This document shows, in pieces, positions 17,887 to 27,898 of a stretch of DNA of 64,000 bases (the first letter of the stretch is position 1; each line of letters opens with the position of its first letter). This DNA is from Fluviicoccus sp. (GTDB lineage: Bacteria > Pseudomonadota > Gammaproteobacteria > Pseudomonadales > Moraxellaceae). The notes under the pieces were generated by a model, which did no database searches, had not been told where the DNA came from, and worked only from the letters and a program-made list of their open reading frames with translations. Position numbers and translations under genes: made by a program. The DNA lies in NCBI RefSeq assembly GCF_030646115.1, contig NZ_JAUSMX010000015.1, positions 1 through 64,000 on the forward strand, in the 5' to 3' direction.

Positions 17887-19466
17887 GCGAATTCGACCGG
17901 GATGTGGTCATCATCGGCTCCGGTTTTGGCGGCAGCGTCAGCGCCTTGCGGCTGGCGGAAAAAGGCTGGAAGGTGACGGTGCTGGAACAGGGACGGCGGC
18001 TGGATGATGCCGCCATCGCCAAGGCCGGGACCGACCCCAGAGCGCTGGCCTGGGCTCCGGCGCTGGGCCTGAAAGGTTTCTTTGCGCAGGATGTCTTCCG
18101 GCATGTCGGCATTGTGCGCGGCATCGGTGTTGGCGGCGGCAGCCTGGTTTATGCCGCCGTGCTGCTGCAACCGGGGGAAGCGTTCTACCGTGATGCGGCC
18201 TGGTCCGCCCTGAGTCCTGACTGGCAGGCGGAACTGGCCCCGCACTATGCCGCCGCCAAGTACATGCTGGGCGTCACGCCCAACCCCTATCACGGCATCC
18301 AGGACGACTGGCTGCGCGGTGCGGCGGAACGCATGGGTGTTGCGGACAGCTTCGACACCGTCCCCCAGGGCATCTTTTTCGGCAATCCCGACCACCCCGC
18401 ACCGGACCCTTTCTTCGAAGGCGAAGGCCCGGCCCGCACCGGCTGCAATCGCTGCGGCCGCTGCATTACCGGCTGTGCCTACGGGGCCAAGAATTCCCTG
18501 GACCGCAACTACCTGTATCTGGCGGAAAAACGGGGTGTGCAGATTTTTCCCGAACGTCAGGTCACCCACCTGGAACCACTGCCGGACGGCGGCTACCTGG
18601 TGCACCAGCGCCATCCCTGGGACAGCAAGGTCAGCTATCCGTCGCTGAAAGCGCGCAAGGTCATCCTGTCAGCCGGGGCACTGGGCACGCAGGAAATCCT
18701 GTTCGCAAGCCGTGACCGCTACCGCACGCTGCCAAAGCTGCCCGCCTCGCTGGGCGAGCATGTCCGCACCAACAGCGAAGCCATTGTCGGCATTCTCGCC
18801 AACGACGCGAACGTGGATGTCACCCACGGCGCCACCATTTCCAGCCACTTCTACGCCGACGATCACACCCACATCACCCAGAACCGTTTCCCGGAAAGCT
18901 ACAGCTTCATGAAGTGGTACATGGGACCGCTGGAAGATGGCGCGCAACCGCTGGGACGGGCGCTGCGCACACTGGGACGCTTTCTGACACAACCGCTGGC
19001 CAGTACGCGCTCCTTCCGGGCCAAGGGCTGGTACAAACGTATTTCCGTACTGACGGTGATGCAGCATGCCGACAACGAACTGGCATTCACCTATGGCCGC
19101 ACGCTGTTGCGGGGTTTCCGCTTCGGCCTGAAATCACGGATCAGCAAGGGCGGACGCTCGCCGTCCTACCTGCCGCAAGCCAACGCCGCCGCCCGCGCCT
19201 TTGCCGAAGCCAGTAACGGCACACCGTTGAATACGGTGATGGAAAGCGTGGGCAACCTGTCGGTGACGGCGCACATCCTCGGCGGTGCTGTCATGGCGGC
19301 GCGTCCGGAGGACGGCGTTATCGACCATAACCACGAGGTGTTCGGTTATCCGGGGCTGTATGTGGTGGATGGCGCCGCAATCCCGGCCAATGTCGGGGTC
19401 AACCCCAGCCTGACGATCACGGCGCTGGCGGAGCGCTTTGCGGCGCGCTTCCCTATTTCTTCGTGA
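17883..19466 (+). CDS. GMC-family FAD-dependent oxidoreductase (cholesterol-oxidase-like)
   Basis: This 527-residue flavoprotein oxidises alcohols using FAD. The Rossmann motif is at the N terminus (IIGSGFGGSVSALRLAE) and the C terminus has the FAD-closing NPSLTITALAERFAARF. A cysteine-rich insert near residues 184-200 (GCNRCGRCITGCAYGAKNS) is typical of the bacterial cholesterol-oxidase/long-chain-alcohol branch and resembles a metal or cluster site. No export signal is seen. It is coupled to the small gene upstream and converges with an SDR, sharing 14 bases at the 3' ends. Confidence 0.85.
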   Translation: MSEFDRDVVIIGSGFGGSVSALRLAEKGWKVTVLEQGRRLDDAAIAKAGTDPRALAWAPALGLKGFFAQDVFRHVGIVRGIGVGGGSLVYAAVLLQPGEAFYRDAAWSALSPDWQAELAPHYAAAKYMLGVTPNPYHGIQDDWLRGAAERMGVADSFDTVPQGIFFGNPDHPAPDPFFEGEGPARTGCNRCGRCITGCAYGAKNSLDRNYLYLAEKRGVQIFPERQVTHLEPLPDGGYLVHQRHPWDSKVSYPSLKARKVILSAGALGTQEILFASRDRYRTLPKLPASLGEHVRTNSEAIVGILANDANVDVTHGATISSHFYADDHTHITQNRFPESYSFMKWYMGPLEDGAQPLGRALRTLGRFLTQPLASTRSFRAKGWYKRISVLTVMQHADNELAFTYGRTLLRGFRFGLKSRISKGGRSPSYLPQANAAARAFAEASNGTPLNTVMESVGNLSVTAHILGGAVMAARPEDGVIDHNHEVFGYPGLYVVDGAAIPANVGVNPSLTITALAERFAARFPISS

Positions 19467-20337
19467 AGGCGGGCTTGTAGGTCTTCTGCATCAGCCAGCG
19501 TACCGGCTTGCTCAGCGTCACCGACGCCACCTGCATGCCCCACAACCACGGCGGCGAAATATCGTCCGGGCGCTCAATGATCGCCCGTTCAATCACATGG
19601 GCGGCTTCTTCCACAGACATGCCCGGCATGGAATGCAATGCCTTGGTTGGCGCACTCATCCGCGTGTAGACCACAGCCGGATAAATGGAGGTCACATCAA
19701 TGCCGTCCGGCTTGATCTCGGTGGCCACGCTGCGCAGCCAGACATCAAAGGCGGCCTTAGACGCCTGATACGCCGCCCAGTTCGCCCCCGGCGGAATCTT
19801 CACGCCCCAGGTGGAAATATTGATGATCTGTCCCTGCCGGCGGGCGCGCATCGACGGAATGAAGCCCAGCACCAGTTGCACCGGCCCCAGATAATTGATA
19901 GCCATCGTCCGCTCAAAATCGTGGAAGCGGTCATACGACTCATGGATGGAGCGGCGGATGGAACGCCCGGCATTGTTGAGCAGGATATCGACATGCCCTT
20001 GTTCCTTTAGCACGCGCTCGGCCAGCGCGGCGGCATCATGCGGCTTGCTCAGATCCACGGCATAAACCGCCGCCTCACCCCCGGCCTGGCGGATATCGGC
20101 CGCCACCACGTCCAGTTTCTCCTGCGTGCGCGCCACCAGCAATACTTTGGCGCCCATGCTGGCCAGGCGCTTGGCCGTGGCCTCGCCGATGCCGAAGGAA
20201 GCCCCAGTCACCATCACGATTTTCCCTTGCACCGCCTCACGCAGGCGGCGGTCGTCATTGACGCCGTGGGGATTGGTAAACCAGGCCAGCGGCCGGGTCC
20301 AGGCGGGCGGAACATAGGCATTCTCAGGGCGGGACAT
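19453..20337 (-). CDS. Short-chain dehydrogenase/reductase
   Basis: This is a 294-residue NAD(P)-dependent oxidoreductase of the classical SDR type. The cofactor motif TGASFGIGEA, the NNAG motif and the catalytic YQASK are all present. An extra N-terminal segment of about 35 residues and a C-terminal hydrophobic stretch may dock it to a membrane. AGGAG precedes the start. The context with a GMC oxidase, an acyl-CoA ligase and another SDR cluster points to lipid or sterol ketone/alcohol chemistry, but the substrate is not known. Confidence 0.85.
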   Translation of the reverse strand: MSRPENAYVPPAWTRPLAWFTNPHGVNDDRRLREAVQGKIVMVTGASFGIGEATAKRLASMGAKVLLVARTQEKLDVVAADIRQAGGEAAVYAVDLSKPHDAAALAERVLKEQGHVDILLNNAGRSIRRSIHESYDRFHDFERTMAINYLGPVQLVLGFIPSMRARRQGQIINISTWGVKIPPGANWAAYQASKAAFDVWLRSVATEIKPDGIDVTSIYPAVVYTRMSAPTKALHSMPGMSVEEAAHVIERAIIERPDDISPPWLWGMQVASVTLSKPVRWLMQKTYKPAFTKK

Positions 20338-20450
20338 TGAACTCTCCTCCGGTTTATAGTTTTTCAGAACCAGCCTTCAGGTTTTGCGCCAAAGCGGCGC
20401 GACTGTCATTGACTGCAAAACTGCCGCATCCGCTCGCAGCGGTCAATGGC

Positions 20451-22079
20451 CTACATCTGTCCCAGTTGCCGCCGCAACACCTTGCCGGTGGGATTGCGCG
20501 GCAGCTCAGGCACAAAAACAATCTCTCGCGGCACCTTGTAACGGGCCACCCGGTCCTTGATAAAGGCCTTCAACGCTTCTTCGCTGGTCACCGCAGACCC
20601 TTGGCGCACCACAAAAGCCTTCAAGCGCTGGCCGAATTCCGCATCCTCCACGCCAATCACCGCAACATCCGCCACACCGGGATGCCGGGCCAGCAACTCC
20701 TCGACTTCTTGGGGAAAGACGTTTTCGCCGCCGGAAAGAATCATGTCGTCCTCCCGGCCATCGACGAATAAACGGCCTTCGTCATCCACATAGCCCATGT
20801 CGCCGGTATTCATGAAGCCGTTCAACACCGGCTTGCTGCCGCCGCCGACATAACCCTCGAACAACATGCCGCTGCGGACGCAGATATGGCCGTGCTGCCC
20901 GGCCGCCAGAGCGACGCCGTCATCATTCAGGATGCGCAACTCCGTGCCCAAAGGGATGCGGCCGACCGTGCCGGGCGCCGCCCGCATGTCAGCCGGAGCG
21001 GCCAGCGTGCCGATGCCGGTCTCGGTAGAGCCATACAGGTTAAAGAGGTTGTCGCCATGGGTGTCCATCCAGCGCGCGGCCAGGGCGGCGCTTAACGGTG
21101 CACCGGCTGTAATGACCGTGGACAGGTGCCGGAAAGAATAGCTGTAACGCCCCTTCACCGGCAGATCCAGCAGCCGCTGCAGCATCACCGGCACCGCCAC
21201 CAACGTCTTCACGTGATGCAGCACCAGCAATTGCGCCACCACTTCCGCCTCAAACCGGCGGCAAAGCACCACGGGCGAGCCCAGGGACAACGCCACGGCC
21301 AGAAACGCCAGGCCGAAGCCGTGAAACAGGGGCGGGCCAATCAGCACCACCTCCCCCGAGCGCAACGGTAGGGTCTTGAACAGGAACGCCACCGGCCCGA
21401 CCATGGCCAGCGGCCGGGACCGGCGCGGCGCCCCTTTCGGTACTCCGGTGGTGCCGGAAGTCAGAATGATGAGCTGACCCTGCCGATGCGGGCCCGGCGG
21501 GAGTTCGCTGCGCGCCGCCAGACGGCACAGGCTGTCCGGCGTCAGCGGCGCGTCAGCCGTCACCCGGCGTCCGTCAAATCCGGCCATAAGCAGCACTTCC
21601 TTGAACTCGGCATCATGAATCACCAAAGCCAGCGTATGCCGCGACAACACCTGCTGCAATTGCGGCGCGGGAAATTCCGTATTCAGCAGCACAACATCCG
21701 CCCCGAGCCGTGACACCGCCAGCAAGCCTTCGACAAAGCCGCGATGGTTACGACTCATCAGCGCCACGGTGTGCCCGGGGCCAATGCCGTCAGCCGCCAG
21801 TGCGGCGGCCATGGCCTGCACGCGCCGGTCCAGTTCGGCAAACGACAGCGTCCCGAGATCATCAATAATGGCGGAACGGTTGGGATAGCGGACGGCGGCC
21901 GCTGACAGCAGAGCGGCAAAGTTGGCGCCTTCACTGGCCGCACGCCAGAGCAATTGCGCCAGGCGGTCCGGGCGTACCGGAGCAATGATGCCGGCCCGAG
22001 ACAGCGCCATACCGGCCTGCATCAGATGGCCGGTTACCACAACACCGTTCCGCAACGAAGCCGCCAGGGATTGCTTCAT
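20451..22079 (-). CDS. AMP-forming acyl-CoA synthetase / ligase
   Basis: This ANL-superfamily enzyme activates a carboxylic acid as acyl-AMP and then acyl-CoA. The 542-residue product has the phosphate loop LTSGTTGVPKG, the motif YGSTETG, the hinge region MNTGDMGYVDDEGRLFVDGR and the C-terminal catalytic lysine in PRNPTGKVLRR. The frame is open to 22,232. I chose the ATG at 22,079 because GGAAG lies upstream; the ATG at 22,091 is equally possible. It sits 113 bases downstream of the SDR, which is on the same strand. Confidence 0.88.
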   Translation of the reverse strand: MKQSLAASLRNGVVVTGHLMQAGMALSRAGIIAPVRPDRLAQLLWRAASEGANFAALLSAAAVRYPNRSAIIDDLGTLSFAELDRRVQAMAAALAADGIGPGHTVALMSRNHRGFVEGLLAVSRLGADVVLLNTEFPAPQLQQVLSRHTLALVIHDAEFKEVLLMAGFDGRRVTADAPLTPDSLCRLAARSELPPGPHRQGQLIILTSGTTGVPKGAPRRSRPLAMVGPVAFLFKTLPLRSGEVVLIGPPLFHGFGLAFLAVALSLGSPVVLCRRFEAEVVAQLLVLHHVKTLVAVPVMLQRLLDLPVKGRYSYSFRHLSTVITAGAPLSAALAARWMDTHGDNLFNLYGSTETGIGTLAAPADMRAAPGTVGRIPLGTELRILNDDGVALAAGQHGHICVRSGMLFEGYVGGGSKPVLNGFMNTGDMGYVDDEGRLFVDGREDDMILSGGENVFPQEVEELLARHPGVADVAVIGVEDAEFGQRLKAFVVRQGSAVTSEEALKAFIKDRVARYKVPREIVFVPELPRNPTGKVLRRQLGQM

Positions 22080-22348
22080 GTCCGCTTCCATTTCAAGGTC
22101 GCCAGATTTAGCGCCGTTCAAAGTAGTCCCATCCCCGGTCAGGGTCAATACCGGCCACTTCGTGACTTGCCATTCATCCCGTGACTGCCTCCCTGTGTCG
22201 GGTAGCCGACAATCCGGGGGCCGTTCTCTCATTCCGTGCTTGACAGAAACACGAAATAATCATTACATCGTTTAGTGTGACATTTAAAAATGAAGTTCTT
22301 CGGCATAACTTCACCCTGCGCCAACTCCAGCTCATCCGGAGGCCATGA

Positions 22349-23302
22349 ATGAGCCTGCTGACCCGTATCACCCGCCTGGCCCGCCGGGCCGCATCTTCCA
22401 CCAACTATCGCCTGACGCCGCGCAAAGTGCGTTTTGACTGGACCCACACTCCGCTGGACTGGTTGCCCGGCCAGCCCTACGCCAGTCACTTCATCAATGA
22501 AATCAACATGATTCTCCCGGCCGGAGAGCTTTGGTTCTGTCGTCTGTACAACAAGGCGCTGCCGCTGGTCACGGATGCCAAGCTGCGGGATGACGTACAG
22601 ATGTTCATTCGTCAGGAAGCCATGCATTCCCGGGCGCACAGCACTGCCATTCAGGAATACCTGAACGAGCGCGGCATGGATACCACCCGCAACACCCGCA
22701 TCATGGAATGGCTGTTCGACGAGTTGCTGGCGGATGACCCGCTGGGCCTGAAGACACCGGCATTCCTGCAACGGCAGTGGCTGGTGTTCCGGCTGGGCGC
22801 CATTGCCGCCGTTGAGCACATGACCTGCGTGCTGGGCAACTATGCCTTGCGCAACCGCACCTGGGACACCCTGAGCGGCGATCCGGTGCTGCTGGACCTG
22901 ATCCGCTGGCACGGGGCGGAAGAAGTCGAGCATCGTTGCGTGGCTTTTGATTTGTATGAGCATCTGGGCGGCAGCTACCTGTCGCGCTATTACCTCGCCT
23001 GCATTGCCACGCCACTGGTTTTCGGGCTGTGGGTGGACGGCACCGCGCACATGCTGCGTCAGGACCCCCGCTTCGCCGACCGCAACCCCCAGGTCTGGAA
23101 GCCGTGGGTGTGGCTGGAGTGGCACCGCGTCTCCCGCAGCGGCGCCCTGCCCTCGCCCTTGTGGCTGGCCTGGCAGCAACTGCCTTTCTTCAGCCCGTGG
23201 TACAACCCCCTGCATGAAGGTTCCACGGAAGAAGCGCTCCGCTACCTGGCCAACTCTCCCGGAGCCCAAGCCTATCGCAGCGCTGAACTGAAGGCCGCCT
23301 GA
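22349..23302 (+). CDS. Predicted metal-dependent hydrolase (PF10118 type)
   Basis: This 317-residue protein belongs to a family with di-iron-like helical signatures. Metal ligands are probably in QEAMHSRAH (residues about 90-98) and in HGAEEVEHRC (about 190-199), spaced as in a ferritin-like four-helix bundle. The reaction is unproven for the family. It is divergent from the acyl-CoA ligase across about 270 bases that contain TTGACA at 22,240. GGAGGCC precedes the ATG. A role in the same lipid pathway is an inference from location. Confidence 0.75.
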   Translation: MSLLTRITRLARRAASSTNYRLTPRKVRFDWTHTPLDWLPGQPYASHFINEINMILPAGELWFCRLYNKALPLVTDAKLRDDVQMFIRQEAMHSRAHSTAIQEYLNERGMDTTRNTRIMEWLFDELLADDPLGLKTPAFLQRQWLVFRLGAIAAVEHMTCVLGNYALRNRTWDTLSGDPVLLDLIRWHGAEEVEHRCVAFDLYEHLGGSYLSRYYLACIATPLVFGLWVDGTAHMLRQDPRFADRNPQVWKPWVWLEWHRVSRSGALPSPLWLAWQQLPFFSPWYNPLHEGSTEEALRYLANSPGAQAYRSAELKAA

Positions 23303-23307
23303 TTCCT

Positions 23308-23341
23308 GGGTGCCCGAAGCCTGACACGGCTTCGGGCACCC
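23308..23341 (+). terminator. Strong hairpin after the PF10118 gene
   Basis: GGGTGCCCGAAGCC pairs perfectly with GGCTTCGGGCACCC around TGACAC, a 14-bp stem starting 5 bases after the stop codon. There is no T-run, so it may stall polymerase weakly or protect the mRNA 3' end. Confidence 0.55.
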
Positions 23342-23475
23342 CTCCTGCGGGGGGGTTGTCACCTCCGGCCCTTGTGCTATTTTCAAACAGACCATCGCCC
23401 TGACAGGCCTGAACATCCGGACAGATGCCCGGTGCTTGCGGCTGTCTTCAGGTTTTCCATCAAAGGAGACGCAAA

Positions 23476-23919
23476 ATGAAAAAAGTACTCATGGCCGCCA
23501 TCTTGTCCGCTGCCGCATCCACTCAGGCCATGGCGTGGGGATTGGGAGACATTGGCGGACAACTCTTGAAGAAAGGCGCCGAAGGTGCGGTTAACAGTGC
23601 CGTCAATGGCGGCAACAAACAGCAAAACCAGCAACAGGCCGTGCAAGGCATGACCCAATCCGCCGAAGGGCAGGCCAATCAGGCAGCCGCCGGATTGAAT
23701 GACCAACCCGCAGAGCCGGCAACGGTGGGCGGCGTCGCCACCAACATTGCCTCGGACGCGGCATCCCAAGCTGCCAGCAACGCCATGGCCAAAAGCGGCA
23801 TTCCCGGCGCCGGTGTCGCGGGCAATGTCGCCGGAGGTCTGGTGAAAGGGGTGGGCGGTTTCTTCAAGAAAAAACCACAAACCGAACCGGCAGCCACTGC
23901 GGAGCCGGCCCAACCTTAA
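23476..23919 (+). CDS. Small exported Ala/Gly/Gln-rich protein of unknown function
   Basis: The 147-residue product begins with a Sec signal peptide (MKKVLMAAILSAAASTQAMA, cut about residue 20). The mature part is rich in Gly, Ala, Asn and Gln, with a GGNKQQNQQQAVQG patch and glycine-rich segments that could form an amphipathic or membrane-inserting stretch, ending in FFKKKPQ and a Pro/Ala tail. AAAGGAG precedes the ATG. I recognise no family. It stands alone between two operons. Confidence 0.75.
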   Translation: MKKVLMAAILSAAASTQAMAWGLGDIGGQLLKKGAEGAVNSAVNGGNKQQNQQQAVQGMTQSAEGQANQAAAGLNDQPAEPATVGGVATNIASDAASQAASNAMAKSGIPGAGVAGNVAGGLVKGVGGFFKKKPQTEPAATAEPAQP

Positions 23920-23967
23920 CTCCCTGCTTACCCCCGCCCAAGGACGGGCAAGCTGTTTCTGCGGGCA

Positions 23968-23976
23968 TGCTACACT
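23968..23976 (+). promoter_or_regulatory. Extended -10 element upstream of nhaD
   Basis: TGCTACACT fits the TGnTAnnnT extended -10 pattern, 34 bases before the nhaD ATG. There is no good -35 at 17 bases upstream, which extended promoters tolerate. Confidence 0.35.
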
Positions 23977-24010
23977 CGGAAAATCCTTTCCCCGTGATCA
24001 GGACACCCGC

Positions 24011-25435
24011 ATGAAACCAGCCGCTCCCTGGTGCAGGATCCTACCTGCCCTGACCTTACTGACCGCAAGTTCCGCAGAAGCCTCATCCGCATCGCCCGCC
24101 GCCTCCCTGACCGGCTCCATCACAGGCTACCTGATTCTGGGCATTTTTCTGGCTGCCTACGCCTTGGTCATCCTGGAGGAGCGCCTGCACCTGCGCAAGA
24201 GCATTCCCGTCATCCTCGCGGGCGGGCTGACCTGGTTCATCATTGCTGTATCCAACCCGAGTCCGGCGGTCGCGGAATCGGTACGGCATTATGTGCTGGA
24301 ATATTCAGAACTGCTGCTGTTCCTGCTGGCGGCCATGACCTATGTCAACGCCATGACAGAGCGTGGAATTTTTGAAGCGATACGCATCTGGCTGGTAGGA
24401 CGCGGGCTTTCCTATCGCAGCCTGTTCTGGATCACCGGCGGCATTGCCTTCTTCCTGTCGCCGGTGCTGGACAACCTGACCACAGCACTGGTTTTGTGTG
24501 CCGTGCTGCTGGCCGTTGGCAAGGACAACCCGAAATTCATCGCCGTCGGCTGCATCAACATTGTCGTCGCCGCCAATGCCGGCGGCGCTTTCAGCCCCTT
24601 CGGCGACATAACCACGCTCATGGTCTGGCAGAAGGGACTGGTGTCCTTTCAGGGGTTCTTTGCCCTGTTCCTGCCCAGTGTCGTTAACTTTGTGGTTCCT
24701 GCCTTCTTCATGCAGTTTGCCGTCGACACCACCGCTCCCGCCGCCCACCACGGGAGATCTCCGCTGCGGCGCGGCGCCATGGCCATCCTCGGCCTGTTCG
24801 GACTGACCATTGTCACCGCCGTATGCTTCCACAACTTCCTGCACCTGCCGCCTTTTCTGGGCATGATGACCGGCCTGGGCTACCTGAAGCTTTATGGCTA
24901 CTACCTGAAAGTGACTCACAAGCCCACCCCGGCCGACACGCCGGATTACGTGGATATCGGGGAAGTGGAGAGCTTCGACAGCTTCGAATTCGTGGCGCGC
25001 GCCGAATGGGACACGCTGCTGTTCTTCTTCGGCATTATCCTGTGCGTGGGCGGTCTGGGTTATGCCGGCTACCTGGAGTTGGCCTCACAGCAGTTCTATG
25101 GCGAATGGGGGGCCAGCACCGCCAACATCCTGATCGGCATCATGTCGGCGTTCGTCGATAACATTCCGGTGATGGTGGCGGTTATCCAGATGCACCCCGA
25201 CATGGATACCGGGCAGTGGCTGCTGGTGACGTTGACAGCCGGCGTGGGCGGCAGCCTGCTGTCCATCGGCTCGGCGGCGGGGGTGGCGCTGATGGGTCAG
25301 GCGCGCGGCCATTACACGTTCTTCAGCCATCTGAAGTGGAGTTGGGCGGTGGCGCTGGGCTACATCCTCAGCATTGCCTGCCACTTCTGGCTGAATCAGG
25401 CCCTGTTTACCGGCATTCCGGTCATCCTGAAATGA
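24011..25435 (+). CDS. nhaD: NhaD-type Na+/H+ antiporter
   Basis: This 474-residue polytopic inner-membrane protein belongs to the ion-transporter superfamily; NhaD exchanges sodium or lithium for protons. The N terminus is a cleavable-looking signal (about 25 residues). Signature regions include EERLHLRKSIPVILAGG, the polar membrane motif SPVLDNLTTALVL, and FSPFGDITTLMVWQKG, plus the second-half DNIPVMVA. An extended -10 element (TGCTACACT, 23,968-23,976) lies 35 bases upstream. A hairpin terminator follows immediately. Confidence 0.92.
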   Translation: MKPAAPWCRILPALTLLTASSAEASSASPAASLTGSITGYLILGIFLAAYALVILEERLHLRKSIPVILAGGLTWFIIAVSNPSPAVAESVRHYVLEYSELLLFLLAAMTYVNAMTERGIFEAIRIWLVGRGLSYRSLFWITGGIAFFLSPVLDNLTTALVLCAVLLAVGKDNPKFIAVGCINIVVAANAGGAFSPFGDITTLMVWQKGLVSFQGFFALFLPSVVNFVVPAFFMQFAVDTTAPAAHHGRSPLRRGAMAILGLFGLTIVTAVCFHNFLHLPPFLGMMTGLGYLKLYGYYLKVTHKPTPADTPDYVDIGEVESFDSFEFVARAEWDTLLFFFGIILCVGGLGYAGYLELASQQFYGEWGASTANILIGIMSAFVDNIPVMVAVIQMHPDMDTGQWLLVTLTAGVGGSLLSIGSAAGVALMGQARGHYTFFSHLKWSWAVALGYILSIACHFWLNQALFTGIPVILK

Positions 25436-25464
25436 ATCAGGGCAGCTTTCGCTGCCCTGATTTC
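25435..25464. terminator. Hairpin between the convergent nhaD and 25,484 genes
   Basis: AATCAGGGCAGC pairs with GCTGCCCTGATT around TTTC, a perfect 12-bp stem beginning at the last base of the nhaD stop. It could end transcripts from both sides, although T-runs are short. Confidence 0.7.
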
Positions 25465-25483
25465 ACGCCACGACACCGCCGCA

Positions 25484-25855
25484 TCACAAGACGATGCGGC
25501 GCTGGGTCTGGGCGAATTCGTCTTCCTCATCCGCCTTGAATACATCCTCCAGACGCTCCAGCAACTTCACAAACTCGCGTCCGCGCACGGGCTTGGTCAT
25601 CAGGAACGGCGAAGGCGGGCTGGCCGGCATCTTGGCGGCATAGCTGACAACAATGCTGCCAAACTTTGCACCTTTCAGCGGCAAGCGCTGGGCGAACAAT
25701 TCCAGATCCACCACCACCACGTCGGCATCGGCTTCACTTTCGGTGTAAGTCCACTGATTGTCACCACGGTCGCCAAAAGTGACCAGCAAGGACTTGACCA
25801 AGGCCTTGTCATGCTCTTCGGCAATCATGGCAATGGCAAAATTATGGGTGGGCAT
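25484..25855 (-). CDS. Small protein with a receiver-like fold
   Basis: The 123-residue product lacks a signal peptide and has no DNA-binding domain. The order of predicted strands and helices, with VVVVDLELF in the middle and FLMTKPVRGREFVKLLERL near the end, resembles a CheY-type receiver in which a conserved Asp and Lys could be preserved, while the N-terminal acidic pair is not obvious (it reads IAEEHD). It may be a degenerate receiver or simply share the fold. No partner kinase is adjacent. Confidence 0.5.
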   Translation of the reverse strand: MPTHNFAIAMIAEEHDKALVKSLLVTFGDRGDNQWTYTESEADADVVVVDLELFAQRLPLKGAKFGSIVVSYAAKMPASPPSPFLMTKPVRGREFVKLLERLEDVFKADEEDEFAQTQRRIVL

Positions 25856-25965
25856 AAGCTATAGTCCTTCAACAGTTGTTATATGACCCGGCAAGCGGGC
25901 CGGACATGCAGCGGCACACCGGCAGCCACACGTCAGAGATGGAACAACAATAGAGGCATCCCGCT

Positions 25966-26000
25966 AAAAATGCAAATCGCCCGGCAAGCCGGGCGATTTG
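25966..26000 (-). terminator. Factor-independent terminator of bipA
   Basis: On the minus strand a 13-bp perfect stem (CAAATCGCCCGGC with its complement) is followed by CATTTTTAG. It lies 36 bases after the bipA stop codon. Confidence 0.85.
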
Positions 26001-26036
26001 TCCGTCAAACGGCGACCATGCGCCGACAGCCGGTGA

Positions 26037-27854
26037 TCAACCGCCGCGACCGGCGCGCTTGCGGTCGCTCTCGGTCAGGTGCTTTTTACGCACACGGATC
26101 GATTTCGGCGTCACTTCGACCAGCTCGTCATCTTCAATGAACTCCAGCGCCTGCTCCAGCGTAAAGCGGATCGGCGGGGTCAGGATGATGTTTTCATCGG
26201 TACCGGCGGCGCGGATGTTGGTCAGCTGCTTGGCCTTGGTGGGATTGACGACCATGTCGTCGCCACGCGCACTGAGACCCACCACCATGCCTTCATACAC
26301 TTCCAAGCCGGGATAGGCGAACAGGCGACCACGTTCCTGGAGGGTGAACAGGGCATAACCCAGCACCGTGCCCTGCACCATCGACACCAGTACGCCGTTC
26401 TGGCGCTTGGCGACCGCACCCGGCTTGGCCGGTGCATAGTGCGAGAAGCTGGAGGTCATGATGCCGGTGCCGGAGGTCATGGTCAGGAACTCGGAACGGA
26501 AGCCGATCAGACCACGCGACGGCACGGTGGCCTCGATGCGGATACGACCCTTGCCGTCCACGACCATGTCGGTCATTTCGCCCTTGCGCAGGCCCAGTTG
26601 TTCCATCACGGCACCCTGATGCTGCTCTTCCACGTCGAACATGACGGTTTCGTACGGTTCGCTCATCACGCCGTCGATTTCCTTCATGATCACTTCCGGA
26701 CGCGACACGCCCAGTTCGAAGCCTTCACGACGCATGTTTTCAATCAGCACGCTCAAGTGCAGTTCGCCACGGCCGGAAACCTTGAAGCGGTCGGCGCTGT
26801 CGGTGTTTTCCACGCGCAGGGCGACGTTGTGGATCAGCTCGCGGTCCAGACGGTCACGAATGACGCGGGAGGTCACGTATTTGCCTTCCTTGCCGGCGAA
26901 CGGCGAGGTGTTGACCTGGAAGGTCATGGACACGGTCGGCTCATCCACGCTCAAAGGAGGCAGCGCTTCCACGTTCGTCGGATCGCACAGGGTGTCGGAG
27001 ATGTTCAGGCCTTCCATGCCGGTGACGCAAACGATGTCGCCAGCTTGGGCTTCAGGCACTTCCACGCGTTGCAGGCCATGGTGACCCATGATCTGCAGGA
27101 TGCGGCCGTTACGCTTCTTTCCGTCCTTGTCGACAATCACCACCGAGGTGTTGGTCTTGACCTTGCCGCGCTGGATGCGGCCGATTCCGATGACGCCGAC
27201 ATAACTGGAGTAGTCCAGCGAGGAAATCTGCATGCGGAACGGACCTTCCGCATCCACTTCCGGCGGACGGACGCGGTCAATGACGGCCTGGAACAACGGC
27301 GTCATGTCTTCGGCCATGGTGTCCAGCGACAGGCCGGCCACGCCGTTCAGTGCGGATGCGTAAACAATCGGGAAATCCAGTTGCTCTTCGGTGGCGCCGA
27401 GCTTGTCGAACAGGTCGAACACCTGATCGATCACCCAGTCCGGACGTGCGCCGGGACGGTCCACCTTGTTGATCACGACAATCGGCTTCAAACCCTGGGC
27501 AAATGCCTTCATGGTCACAAAGCGTGTTTGGGGCATGGGGCCGTCGACGGCATCGACCAGCAGCAGCACGGAGTCAACCATGCTCAGCACACGCTCCACT
27601 TCGCCGCCAAAGTCTGCGTGACCCGGGGTGTCGACGATATTGATGCGGTAGTCGCGCCACTTGATGGCGGTGTTCTTGGCGAGAATGGTAATCCCGCGTT
27701 CCTTTTCCAGTGCATTCGAGTCCATGACCCGTTCAATATCGCCGGCACGCTCACCGAAAGTTCCGGATTGCTGCAGCAGCTTGTCCACCAAGGTCGTTTT
27801 ACCATGGTCAACGTGGGCGATAATGGCGATGTTGCGGAGATTCTGGATAGACAT
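26037..27854 (-). CDS. typA: Ribosome-associated GTPase TypA/BipA
   Basis: This 605-residue translational GTPase binds the ribosome like EF-G and is needed for ribosome assembly and growth under stress or cold. The G1 motif [10 protein letters not shown]3 [12 protein letters not shown] and G4 NKVDRPGA are intact, and the C-terminal BipA-specific domain ends in the usual basic tail ([10 protein letters not shown]). The ATG at 27,854 gives the usual [12 protein letters not shown] start; a GTG 9 bases upstream is the alternative. A TATAAT box lies about 40 bases upstream on the minus strand. Confidence 0.96.
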   Translation of the reverse strand: MSIQNLRNIAIIAHVDHGKTTLVDKLLQQSGTFGERAGDIERVMDSNALEKERGITILAKNTAIKWRDYRINIVDTPGHADFGGEVERVLSMVDSVLLLVDAVDGPMPQTRFVTMKAFAQGLKPIVVINKVDRPGARPDWVIDQVFDLFDKLGATEEQLDFPIVYASALNGVAGLSLDTMAEDMTPLFQAVIDRVRPPEVDAEGPFRMQISSLDYSSYVGVIGIGRIQRGKVKTNTSVVIVDKDGKKRNGRILQIMGHHGLQRVEVPEAQAGDIVCVTGMEGLNISDTLCDPTNVEALPPLSVDEPTVSMTFQVNTSPFAGKEGKYVTSRVIRDRLDRELIHNVALRVENTDSADRFKVSGRGELHLSVLIENMRREGFELGVSRPEVIMKEIDGVMSEPYETVMFDVEEQHQGAVMEQLGLRKGEMTDMVVDGKGRIRIEATVPSRGLIGFRSEFLTMTSGTGIMTSSFSHYAPAKPGAVAKRQNGVLVSMVQGTVLGYALFTLQERGRLFAYPGLEVYEGMVVGLSARGDDMVVNPTKAKQLTNIRAAGTDENIILTPPIRFTLEQALEFIEDDELVEVTPKSIRVRKKHLTESDRKRAGRGG

Positions 27855-27892
27855 AACAGTCACGAAGCACTAGCAGAGAGGAAAGGGGGCGC

Positions 27893-27898
27893 ATTATA
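27893..27898 (-). promoter_or_regulatory. Perfect TATAAT box upstream of bipA
   Basis: The minus strand reads TATAAT here, 38 bases before the bipA start. No good -35 hexamer sits at 16-18 bases, so the promoter call is tentative. Confidence 0.35.
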
